Origin: Carya illinoinensis
Taxonomy: Eukaryota > Streptophyta > Magnoliopsida > Fagales > Juglandaceae
Assembly (NCBI RefSeq): GCF_018687715.1
Contig: NC_056759.1
Location: 26,570,885-26,634,884, forward strand
Length of the DNA stretch: 64,000 nt
Direction of reading: 5' to 3'
Shown here: positions 47,869-58,510 of the stretch, piece after piece
Layout: every line of letters starts with the position of its first letter
Position numbering within the stretch: position 1 is the stretch's first letter
Made by a program: the position numbers and the translations under genes
The notes under the pieces: model-generated
What the model saw: the letters and a program-made list of their open reading frames with translations, nothing else
The model's database searches: none
Told to the model about the DNA's origin: nothing

Positions 47869-48030
47869 AGGAGGGGCAAGAATGTGCACAGAACGGAATT
47901 TGGAAATAGAAGCTGGGGCAAAATCAAAAATGGAAAAAACTGGAAATGATAATAAAAGTTACAAATAGGGGCAAAATGGGAATAAAAATGTGTAAAACAA
48001 AATAAATCTCTCTCACATTTTCTCCTACAT
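47869..48030. repeat. 876 bp tandem duplication, unit 2, right part
   Basis: It resumes unit 2 after the chromovirus (AGGGGCAAGAATGTGCACAG), matching 36842-37000 in unit 1. The unit total then comes to about 875 bp. Confidence 0.88.
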
Positions 48031-48894
48031 TGCCGCTTAATATATATAGTATATATATATCTACATAATATATATACAAAATGATAATATGACTTTTAAA
48101 TATGTCTATTAAATGTGTTCACTCATATTTTTTTTTAATGGTTAAGGAAGTGATTATTAGTGAATTTATATATATTTATTTTTTATTAATGGTTAAAGAC
48201 GTTTAAAAATTGATTAAAGTAAAATAAAAGGAAAAAAAAAAACTCATTTGTACTTGGGGGTAAAAAAAAATAAATTGGTGAACCGATAAACCAGACCAAA
48301 CTGGTGAATTTAGTTCTATCTGGTCTAGTACCGGTTCCATTTTTCTCAAAACTACTCGAAATCGATTGGATTTTGGTTTTCCTTTTATCAACACTAGACC
48401 GAACTGGACTAAAACGGTTCAAATATATATTTTTTATATTGTATGAAATATTTTTTTATATTATATATCATTTTTATATATAATTATTTATAAAATGATT
48501 TTGTATTATATGATAAATTACTAATTACTATAATTTTAAATTTTAAAGTCCTATATAAATAACTATATACTATCACTATAGTCTATTGCATTAGTAGTTA
48601 TCCTAATACTATATCACTATATTATATATTATAATATATCACTATAGTCTATAATTCAATTATAATATATATTATAATATAATACAATATATCATCACTA
48701 TATTATTATATACTATATAATATACTGGACAAACCGGACCTAATTGGACTAGAACCGATAAAAGTGAAAATACAGATTTAGGAGTGTAATCGGTGCAATA
48801 TCTGTTCTTTAAACCTCAAGATCGGTATATACTAATTCGATTCTAAACTTTTTCCAAACCGGATCGAACCATAATAGTTACACCCCTACTCGTG
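48031..48894. other. AT-rich stretch with a possible hAT-type MITE
   Basis: From about 48250 to 48890 there are ACCGGTTC, AACCGATAAA and ACAAACCGGAC phrases in both orientations around a TATA-rich core, and the right edge reads TTACACCCCTA. This looks like a worn MITE, but the left end (TTGGGGGTAAAA) and a target duplication are not clean. No gene was seen. Confidence 0.4.
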
Positions 48895-50722
48895 ATGGAT
48901 GATCCGAGGTCTTTTTTTTTTTTTTTTTGGATTTAAAGCCTTTCCTTCTCTGTCTCTTCTCTCTTCTCTTAGCTCCGTGTTTGAGTCTATGGTCTTTTTT
49001 GTAGTATTGGGAGGGGAGAAAAAAGGGGGGGGGGGGGGGGGGGGGGGGGGTTTCATGCCGTTGAAGTTGGTTTAAGAGTTGTAGGGTTTTTTCTTAAATT
49101 TTGATCTTGGTTTGAGGATTGTTGGTTTTTTTTTTTTTCCTCATCTCGTGGTACATGATCCAATATTTGATTTTTTTTTCCCTTCTAAAGGATTTGATTC
49201 AAGTTTTTTTTTTTTTTTTTTTTTGCAATGTTGGCCTTTTCTCCTGTGAGAATTGTAGCCCTTTTTTTTTCCCATCTAAACAATCCAATTCATGTTTGTT
49301 GTCTACGCAGTTGGTTCTTTTTTTTCTTTTCTTTTCTTTTCCCATAAGTATTGTAGCTTTTGTTTTCCTTTTTGCATCTCGTGAGGATTGTGATTTTTTA
49401 TTTTGCTTTACAGGATCCGATTTCTTTCTTTAAGGAAAAAAAATATGGCTTTCTTTTATTTTAATTCAGGTTCAGATCTATTGAGTAAGTTTTAATTGAG
49501 GAATGTAGTTTTTTTTTTTTTTTCAAGTTTTGATCTTGGCTTGAGGATTTTAGTTTTTTTTTTTTTTTTTTTTTTTTTTTGCATCTTATGGTAGATGATC
49601 CGTCTGGGTGATTAAAATTTCTTACTATCACTGCATCAATCCATCAGTTAGTCCATTATTCGTCTAGTCAGTTCAATTTTGTAACTTTTTAGATTTTTTT
49701 ACATCTTTCTACTGTTCATATCCAGTTTGTCTTGCCTTTTCAATTCAGCAAAAGCTTTTTTTTTTTTTTTTGTCTCTTTCAATTTATATGTTTGAGACTT
49801 TTACTTCTTTTTTTTGGGTCTAGGTAAATGTAGTTTTTTTGGGATAAGGATCGATTGATCGGTTTGTGTATCAGTGTGTCAGGTTAAGGGAATGGGTTTA
49901 TGTGTGTTAGTCGGTCAGTGTTTTTTTGCTTTGTTTTTCTCCTTCTTATCGATCATTTGGGGAAAGGGCGGCAAGTCAGGTTGATAGATTTACGTGTGTG
50001 AGTCAATCAGTCTTTTTTCCTTTCTTTTTTCTCCTTACTCCTCTAATGGGTTTATATGTGTTAGTTGGTCAGTCTTTTTTTCTTTGGTTTTTTTGCTTCG
50101 TATGTATCTCCATACTAGACTTCACTTCAACCTTATCACTTCAATTCAATTTTGTAGCTTTTTATATTCTTTTACATCTTTCTACTATTCATGCCCGATT
50201 TGTCTCTCCTTTTTTGATTCAGCAAAAATCTTTTTTTTTTTTTTTTGTCTCTTTCGATTGATATATTTGAGACTTTCACTTCTTCTTTTTTTCAATCTAG
50301 GTAAATGTGGTTTTTTGGGGATAAGAATTGGTTGATGGGTTTATGTGCCAGTGTGTTAGAATAAGTGTTTGGGTTTATGTGTGTCAATTGGTTAGAGTTT
50401 TTTTGCTTTGTTTTTCTCCTTTTTATCCGTTGTTTGGGGAAAGGGAAATGAGTCAAACTGATCGGTTTACGTGTGTCAATCGGTCAGTCTTTTTTTTTCC
50501 TTTCTTTTTTCTCCTTCTTATTCGTCTGATGGTTTTACGTGTGTCATTTAGTCAACCCTTTTTTCTTTGATTTTTCTCCTTCTTATGCGTTCGTAAGATG
50601 GACTTCACTTTAACTTTATCACAACCCTTATATAAATGGTGGTCCGTCTTTTGAAGTTACATTTGCTTTATATTTTTGAAATGTATGTCTTTCAGTTGTC
50701 CCCCCCAATTTGTATATAAATG
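48895..50722 (-). repeat. T-rich LTR-like block joined to Tat pol
   Basis: It matches 54180-55900 and 2200-3860. Two internal copies of a ~275 bp phrase lie at about 49838-50105 and 50315-50590. The match to the other copies ends near TATACAAA at about 50716-50723, exactly where the pol frame of the adjoining Tat element is cut in the RNase H start. This fits a 3' LTR brought next to the reverse transcriptase by an internal deletion. Confidence 0.55.
49025..49050 (+). repeat. Run of 26 G residues
   Basis: An uninterrupted G26 homopolymer inside the LTR-like block; the equivalent places in the other two copies lack it. Such a run can form quadruplexes in vitro and is also a classic place for sequencing or assembly length error. 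Confidence 0.9.
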
Positions 50723-52279
50723 GGGTTACCACCAGGTACAATAACAATGGTTCTCCTCATTTGGTGCAGCTGAGCAATAGGGGTTTAGCTAGATATTCTT
50801 TTAGGTGGGCAAATGCTTCCTCGCACTTGTCATCCCAATCTCGTGCTTTCTCAAGTACCTGAAAAAATGGAAGGCATTTATCTATCGATCGTGATATGAA
50901 CCTGTTAAGAGCGGCTATCTTTCTCTCTAGTCTCTGTACCTCGTCTAGGTTCGTGGGTGACCTCATTTCCATTATTGCTCTTAGCTTCTAAGGATTTGCT
51001 TCGATTCCTCTCTCTGACACTATAAAGCCAAGGAACTTTCCTGATTGCACTCTGAATGCAAATTTCATCAGGTTGAGCTTCATTTTTATCGTCGCAAAAC
51101 TTGAAAAGCCTCCCTAAGATCCTCCATATGTTGGGCAAATTCCATACTCTTGACTAGTAGATCGTCGATGTATACTTCCATGTTCTTCCTGATCTGGTTT
51201 TTAAACATTTTATTCACCAACCTCTAGTAAGTTGCCCTAGCATTTTTTCGGTCTAAAAGGCATTACCTTATAGCAGTACAATCCTCTATCAGTTTTAAAA
51301 GCGGTTTTCTCTTGATCAGCCTCATTCATTCTGATCTGATTGTACCCTGAGTAGGCATCCATAAAACTTAACATCTTATGCCCTGTTGTGGCGTCTACTA
51401 TTAGGTCTATACATGGAAATAGAAAACTATCTTTTGGGTAGGCCTTGTTGAGGTCAGTGAAGTCCACATACATACGCCACTTCCCTTTTGACTTCTTCAC
51501 CAACACTACATTGGATAGCCATTCAAGATGCTGTGCTTCTCTGATGAATCTTGCTGTTAGCAATCGGTCCACTTCCTCCATGATTGCCTCTTACTTCTCG
51601 GTGCTGAAGCTTCTTTTCTTTTGCTTAATTGGATGCACTTTCGAGCCTATGCTCAACTTGTGTTCGATGATTTCCTCGCCTATCTTTGGCATATCATTAT
51701 GACTCCAAGCAAAAAGGTCTCTGTGATCTAGAAAGAAATCTATCAATAGCTGCCTTTCTTCCTTTGACAGTTTGGTCCCTATCTTCACATGGCTCTTAGG
51801 ATGATCATTTTCGAGAGTGACCAGTTCAAGGGGCTCATCAGCTTCCCCTTGCATCAAAGTGCTTTCATCTCTAGTTTCCAACTCAGTCATCATTATCTGG
51901 GGCACTGGTGGGAAGTTTGCTTCTTCCTCGGTGTCCACAATTCTGACTTCTCCTTGGCCTGGTCTGAGCTCCTATACATAACATTCTCTGGCTAGGGCTT
52001 GCTCGCTGCATGCCTCGCCTATTCCAGCTTTCATCGGGAACTTTATCTTTAGATGATAGGTTGAGGCAATAGCTTTTAAAGCATTCAGGATGTGTCTCCC
52101 AATGATTGCATTGTAGGCTTACCGAGTTTTCACAAGTGAAAACTTAGTCATTGTCATTGCAATATGGAGGTCTGTGCCTACGGATACCAGCAATGTAATG
52201 GATCCCATTGGTTGTACCATGTCTCTAGTGAATCCTTTCAACATAGTGGGTGTTGGTTTTAATCGGTTTGCGCCAATTC
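50723..52279 (-). pseudogene. Tat-lineage Ty3/gypsy pol remnant: protease linker, reverse transcriptase, start of RNase H
   Basis: Read downward from about 51940: KIGTKLSKEERQLLIDFF and DLFAWSHNDMP (the block just before reverse transcriptase in Tat elements), IEHKLSIGSKVHPIKQKK, then the enzyme with SNVVLVKKSKGKWRMYVDFT (about 51470-51530), KMLSFMDAYSGYNQI (about 51330-51380) and a frameshift at about 51240, after which MEVYIDDLLVKS (about 51150-51185) holds the catalytic YIDD. From 50972 down comes LERKIAALNRFISRS, then the RNase H start LLLYLVVTP, where it is cut near 50722. The integrase is absent. Multiple stops make it non-functional. Confidence 0.88.
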
Positions 52280-53729
52280 CCATTTTTCTAAAGGTATCCT
52301 AGAATAAGATATCCGCTGAACTCCCATTGTCAACTAATATCCTTATTGCGGTAAAATTTGCCACCAACATTGTTACCACCAAGGCATCATCATGAGGATA
52401 CACGACCCCTAGGCAATCCTCATCTCTAAAAGATTTATTGGGGGACATCTGCATTCAGGGCTGTTTGGCTGGTCTCTCCATAATAAAAACTTCCTCATAT
52501 CTCGCCCACCTAGCATACGCCTTCATTCCCGAAGAAGTTGGGCTTCCTCCTGCATACCTGCCTGTGATTGTATGTATTTTGCCCAAAGGGGGGTTCTTGT
52601 GGGTATCATCTACTCTCTGTCTTCGGTCACGGGGTTCATGTGACTTCCTTTCGTTCCTTGGTGCTTCTCGCCACCTAGGGCTTTCACTCTTCCTTTTATA
52701 CTCAAGCTTTTTGGTCATTCGTCCGTCTTTGGGGGGGTGATATTCTGGGCGATTAAGCGTTCTAACTCATCACTGCCTCTCATTTATTCTACCTTTTGCT
52801 TCAAGTTGTAATAGTTTTAAGTTCTGTATCCCCTTGTTTTGTGATAAGCACAGTACTTCTCCTTCTGTCACTAGTTGTCATCGTCTTGTTCTTCTTCCCT
52901 TGTGTTGTCCCAGTTTTGTGTATTGGAATAGTGCACTTAACCGCCATTATGTCTTTTGGAACTATTATCCCGTCTTTGCTCCTATTGGTCTTTCCTTGCC
53001 TTTTGACCCCTATCGTGGTCTCTTATATGCCCCTTATATGCCCTTCTTTCAATTCTCACCCATTTCCTCTTTCAGGTTGGGCGTCAAAGCGATAAGGGTG
53101 CCTTCAACATTAACAAAGTTGTCAAACCTTTCCATAAACTCTTGTAAAAAGGAAGGGGTCTTCTTGGCCAGTTCGGCCATAAAGGGGTCCTTGGCCAAAT
53201 GCCTCCCAATAAGGTGGCTAGCATAATCTTCTCATCTTGATCATTGGCCATCATCTTTTCTCTATTGAAGGCAAAGGCATTGCCATAATCTCTGCCGAGA
53301 ATGGCAGATTTGTGTAGGATAGCAACTGATCGACCGAAGAAGACGTCCCTATCTTCTTAGCCATTCCTCATATTTGTCCATCAGGCTGAGCACGTCATGG
53401 TACAACTTCTTTATTTCCTCACCCTCTTGGTGGCCCTTTCCAACAGCCGCATTGTTTGCCTCTATCTCTTCCCTGTTGACCTGACTGAGCATCCCAACCT
53501 CTCCCAAAGGCTTGTTTCATGATTTGAGAGCCTCATTCTCCTTTCTCAACAAGTCAACCTTTGTAGTAAGCCTTCTTGTTATTTCTTCCATTTCCAGGAG
53601 TCTTTCCTCTATGTTTCGTGAAGCTTCTCCCTGATCTCTGGTTGCCTGTGATTGCGTGGTGATGGGCAAGTGAAAAGCACACTGAGTGTCTGCTAAGATC
53701 CCACAGACGGGGCCAACTATTTGGGACAT
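52280..53729 (-). pseudogene. Tat-lineage gag remnant, copy B
   Basis: The ATG read from 53729 opens MSQIVGPVCGILADTQCAFH, followed by a coiled-coil-like RLLEMEEITRRLTTKVDLLRK stretch up to a stop at 53517. The capsid core seen in copy A at 1127-1297 is missing through the 319 bp deletion, which also shifts the frame. Downstream parts up to 52280 lead into the pol remnant at 50723-52279, so this copy shows the gag-pol order of the element. Confidence 0.82.
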
Positions 53730-54179
53730 GTTTCACCGCAAACACCTCTCAATCACCTGCAACCAAAGAGTGAATGGCTTGGGGGTTCGATGTGAAGCCT
53801 TCGATGCCTAAGTCAGAATAGTTGTCAATCGTTCTTAACCCAAAGAAAAGTCCCCCTTTATGTACCTAGGTTAAGATCATATATAGAGCTTTCGAATCAT
53901 TTTGTTTCTTAGGTGATAATAGATATATCTATTATTCAAATTCAAACTTGGGGATGTGCATCTGAGGGTTCATCCCTTAGTGGATCATCGTCGTAACTGT
54001 TCTTATGGCTTATCGCTGCTGGGTGGTTATCAATCAGTTTTGTGTTGTGGGCTAGGCCTTCTCGGCGTTACCTGATGTTTTCAGTATTTGGGCTCAGATA
54101 AAGAAAGATTGAAGGGCTTGGGCCCATATCACGTTGATCGGGTGAGGTGCCCTCTCTAGTTGGGTAGGGGATTTTTTCA
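53730..54179 (-). other. Untranslated leader of the Tat element, copy B
   Basis: It matches 1763-2200. It contains GGGCTTGGGCCCATATCACG and no conserved frame. Confidence 0.45.
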
Positions 54180-55900
54180 AGTTTTGATCATGATTTGAGG
54201 ATTGTAGTTTTTTTTTTTTTTTTTCTTGGGTTGCATCTCGTGGTAAATGATGCAAGATCTGATTTTTTATTATTATTATTTTTATTTTTATTTTTATTTT
54301 TATTTAAAAGACTTGATTTCTTTCTTTGTGGACAAAATTATACGGCTTTCTTTTATTTTAATTCGGGTTCAGATCTATTGAGTAAGTTTTAATTGAGGAA
54401 TGTAGTTCTTTTTCCAAGTTTTGATCTTGGCTTGAGGATTGGAGCTTATTTTTTTCCTTTTTGCATCTAATGGTAGATGATCCATCTAGGTAATTGAAAT
54501 TTAGTACTGTCACTGCGTCAATCTATTAGTCAGTACATTATTCGATTTCTAACTTTTTAGATTTTTTTACATTTATATACTATTCATGCCCAGCTTGTCT
54601 TGCCTTTTTGATTCAGCAAAAACTCTTTTTTTTTTTCTCTTTCAATTTATATGTCTGACTTGCTTTTCTCTCTCTTTCTTTTTTTTTTTTTTTTAAAAAT
54701 TTCTTATCTGGGTAAACGTAGTTTTTTTGGGATAATAATTGGCTGATGCGTTTGTGTGTCACTGCGTCAGGTTGAGGGAATGGGTTTATGTGTCTTAATT
54801 GGTCAAATTTTTTTTACTTTGTTTTTCTCCTTCTCATCCATCATTTGGGAAAAGGGTGGCGAGTCAAGTTGATAGATTTACGTGTGTCAGTTAGTCAATC
54901 TTTCTTTCCTTTCTTTTTTCTCCTTCTTATTTGTTTAATGGGTTTACATGTGTCAGTGAGTCAATCTTTTTTTTCTTTGGTTTTTCTGCTTCTCATGCAT
55001 CAAGTCATCAACACACTGGACTTCACTTCAACTTTATCACTTCAGTTCAATTTTGTAACTTTTTAATTTTTTTTTTTTTTTACATTGTTCTATTGTTCAT
55101 GTCCAAATTGTCTTGCCTTTTTTATTCAACAAACTCTTTTTTTGTCTCTTTCGATTTATATGTCCGAGACTTTCACTTTTTTTTTTTTGGGTATGTGTAA
55201 ACGCAGTTTTTTGGGGATAGGAATCGGTTGATGGGTTTGAGTGTCAGTGTGTAAGGTTGAGGGGATGGGTTGAGTGTTTGGATTTATGTGTGTCAGTTGG
55301 TTGGAGTTTTTTGCTTTGTTTTTTGCCTTCTTATCCATTGTTGGGGAAAGGGTGGAGAGTCAAGCTGACCAATTTATGTGTGTTAGTCGGTTAGCCTTTT
55401 TCTCCTTTCTTTTTCTCCTTCTTATTCGCCATATGGGGTTTACATTTGTCAGTTAGTCAATCTTTTTTTTTCTTTGGTTTTTCTCCTTATTATGCGTCTA
55501 CATGCTGGACTTCACTTCAACTTTATCACTACCCTTATATACATAAGGAAAATGATAGGATTACTACTATTCTATTACTCATTTACTACTCTTATTGTAT
55601 TTGATTTGTTTTAATTTTTAATTTTGCTTAATGGTTAAAAAAGTGACTATTAGTAAAATTATATATATATATATATATCTTTAATTTTTTCTTAATGACT
55701 AAGGATGTTAAAAAAATACTTAAAATAAAATGATAAAAAATAAAAAATTCCTAATACCTTATAAGTAGTAAATGGTTAGTTATAGGGTAGTAACCCTATC
55801 ACTACCCTATATATAAATGATGGTGCGTCTTTTGAAGTTACATTTGCTTTATATTTTAGGAATGTATGTCTTCTAATTTTTTCCCACAGTTTGTATATTT
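54180..55900 (-). repeat. T-rich LTR-like block, copy B
   Basis: It matches 2200-3860 and, up to about 55902, also 48895-50722. Internal copies lie at about 54730-55005 and 55217-55495. As the block on the gag side of the element it would be the 5' LTR or part of it. Confidence 0.58.
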
Positions 55901-57360
55901 TGTTTGGCAGTTTTTTATTTGGACTTAAAGCTGCTTTAGAGTTTGTATATCTTTAAGTTTTGTTTTTAGGGCTTGTATATTTTAGTTGGTGTTTGTTTGA
56001 ACAAGTGGGTTCAAAATTTATATATTTTTTTATTAATAGCTTAATAGATTTTCTTATGTTTTTAACTCTAAGAATTGTTAGTATCTTTGTATTATATATT
56101 TGGTTCCGTTTGTATGGTAAAGGTGTTATACTTTTTTGGGCTCATTGTTTTAAGCTTTTAGTTTTTTTCTTTTTTTCATTAAGACTCAAAATTTTGATTA
56201 TTAAAAATAGAGATATCCTTCCCTTTCGGTTTGAATGGTATTGGGTTTTAAAATAAATTCTTTCCATGTCATGTGCGTTGCATGCATGCTAATTTGAAGT
56301 TGATTGATTGACAAACAAAAGACTTCCTCAAAGCCATGTGACCATTAGTGACCATGGTGGCATGGCTTGAACATCATAGATGAGAATTTTTTGTCCGAAT
56401 TATTTGGATTATTGATTAGTTGGCAGATAAAGATATGCTCTAGTTAAAAAAAAATAGAGAAATAATATTTACAGTCTTAAAATGTGTAAGCCTTGCACAC
56501 TTGCTTTGAAAAGAGTGGATAAATATAAAACCTACAAGAAAAACTAAATTTAATGATGGACCTACATTTTTTCAAATGGAGTGGACGGGTCTTGCACATT
56601 CTAGGACTATATTTAACATTATTCTTTCATGAAAAAGAGGAGAAATTGTATAGTTGCTACTTTAAAAACTCAAGTTAACAATGTTTAGAGTTTAAAAAAA
56701 AAAAAATTGAAAAAAGATTCCTACGTGTTTGTGTTTGGCTATTTTTCATGGGTGCTTTTTTATTTCCTGAAAAGGGTATATGTTTTTGAAAAATTTATAT
56801 TTCATTGATTTATACTATTTTCATTGTGATTATAAAATCAAATGTTACTCTCCTTACCTTAGCCAATTTTGTGCTTGAAACAACAGGACACTCACACACA
56901 TGATCATATGTATTTCAAAGATGCAACTGACCAAATTTTTTCATAAAGAACATTTTAAGAAAAATTTATTAAATGTGAATTCTTAAGAAAAACTATTGAT
57001 TCAGATCATTGAGTAGTTTTATAGCAATGGTTAAAAAACATACAATAAAATTTCATACACAAGCATTTCTTAGCAAGTTGCAATGGTAAGTTAGCATATG
57101 GTCAATTTCATTGATGTAATTACTTGTCACTATCTTTTATTTTATTTAGTTGTTCAGGTAACTTCTTCCTCATTCAAAATTGAGGATTATATGATCTAGA
57201 ATCTTTATTGCATTATTTATAAAAAATTTATAATTATATTATTGTAGGAAAACAAGAAAAGTCCAAAAAATTTCGTGTCCCCAAATAGGTAGAGATCATG
57301 AATGAGAAAGGTTTGAATAAAGTAATAGAAAAAAGCTATAAGAGTGGTTTAATTTTTTTT
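55901..57360. other. Flank shared by both duplication copies, includes one array unit
   Basis: It matches 3861-5412. Near 57207-57345 lies one unit of the 4900-8760 array in a less eroded state: the extra 45 bp supply a VPK codon run that joins in frame, apart from one TAG, to VEIMNEKGLNKVIE. Confidence 0.5.
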
Positions 57361-57364
57361 TTCA

Positions 57365-58505
57365 TCTTTGCACCTAGCCAAAGTGAGCAGGGTGAAGGTG
57401 AAGCGCATTATAATGGGGGACCGAGCCAACGAGAAAGAGAAGAAAAAGATGCACAACAAACTGTGAAACCTAGTAGGGAAGTATGAAGAGATGGTGGAGA
57501 AAATGAGAGGGTTTTCCTAGGTAGAATGCCTGTTGAACCAGACCGATCTGCCTGCCGTATAGCAAAAAGATTATGGCCATGTGACTCCTGCCAAAATTCA
57601 AGATACCACAGATAGACATGTATGATGGGTCTAAGGACCCTGTGGACCATTTGAAGAACTTTAAGGCCTACATCACACTCCATGGCTTCCTTGGAGAAAT
57701 TGTTTGTTGAGCTTTCCCTCTGACCCTAAAGGGGTTAGCAAGAGGGTGGTTCGGGACTCTTAAATTGAAGTTAATAGACAATTTTGAAGAATTGGCTAAG
57801 CAGTTCTTGACACAATTCATGCCCAATAGGAGACATCAACCCCCAACCGCCTATTTACCAGTGGTTAAATAGAAAGAAGATGGGAACTGAAGGCATACCT
57901 CACCCATTTCAACAAGGAAAGGCTAACAATACATGAACAAGACGAGAAGATCACCCTTGCCCCCCTCCAGGGAGGGATCTAGCTGCGCAATCCCTTCATG
58001 GCTAAATTGGCTAGGAAGATGCCTTCCACCCTAAGAGAGTTCGTGGATAGGGCAGATGATTTTGCCAATGCTGAATACACACTACAAGCATTGGTAGATC
58101 CAAGAAAAGAAGAGAACAAGATTGAACGGAGGAATGGACAAGTTAGTAGAAAACCTATGCTAAATCGTCAGGATAGAAGAAGGTGAGAAGGATAACAAGG
58201 AACGACAATGAGCCAGAAGACAGTCATTACTGCAAGTATCATCAAACGAGCTCACATTGGATTGAAGATTGCACAACTATGACAAAGAGGGTGTCTGAAC
58301 TAGTGGGACAGGAGAATTACAATGGATGGTTGTAGAACTCTCAAAGCCTAAGAGGCGCCATGAGCCATGCCGCGATCCCAAAAGGAGCAATGGTCCCAAC
58401 AAGCTCCCACAACATCAAAATAATGCTTGCCAGGACAATAAGGATAGGGCACCCCCAAAGAGCGATAGGGACAGGGCACCCATAAGGGAGATCTGAATTG
58501 AAGGA
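57365..58505 (+). pseudogene. Tat-lineage gag fragment, plus strand
   Basis: Broken frames carry the same gag blocks in plus orientation: FKIPQIDMYDGSKDPVDHL-like at about 57590-57650, AYITLHGF at about 57670, ARGWFGTL at about 57740, FNKERLTIHEQDEKITLA at about 57910-57960 and LREFVDRADDFANAEYTLQA at about 58035-58095. A Cys/His region YCKYHQTSSHWIEDC follows at about 58230-58275. There are many stops. It is truncated on the right by the LTR at 58511 and on the left by the edge of duplication copy B. Confidence 0.85.
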
Positions 58506-58510
58506 GCAAT

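Larger units (their letters stand above)
37716..47873 (-). mobile_element. Complete Tekay-type Ty3/gypsy chromovirus (37721-47868) with AGGAG target duplication
   Basis: The element is 10,148 bp, minus strand. AGGAG at 37716-37720 and 47869-47873 flanks it. In element order it has a 5' LTR (45716-47868), a primer binding site (45702-45713), gag (about 45428-44204), protease, reverse transcriptase, RNase H and integrase (44153-40736), a polypurine tract (40620-40632) and a 3' LTR (37721-40619). The integrase ends in a chromodomain-like tail, which with the reverse transcriptase sequence points to the Tekay (Del) lineage. The LTRs differ by only a few bases per hundred by eye, apart from a 736 bp insert in one, so it is fairly young. 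The coding region has few but real lesions, so the copy is probably not autonomous. Confidence 0.95.
52280..57360. repeat. Segmental duplication, copy B
   Basis: It matches 1-5412 in the same orientation. Differences include loss of 319 bp of gag at 53270 (TTGAAG at both edges in copy A), presence of 45 bp at about 57247-57291 that copy A lost between GTAG repeats, and loss of a small phrase duplication near 56270. The right edge at about 57360 abuts the gag fragment at 57365. Confidence 0.85.
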
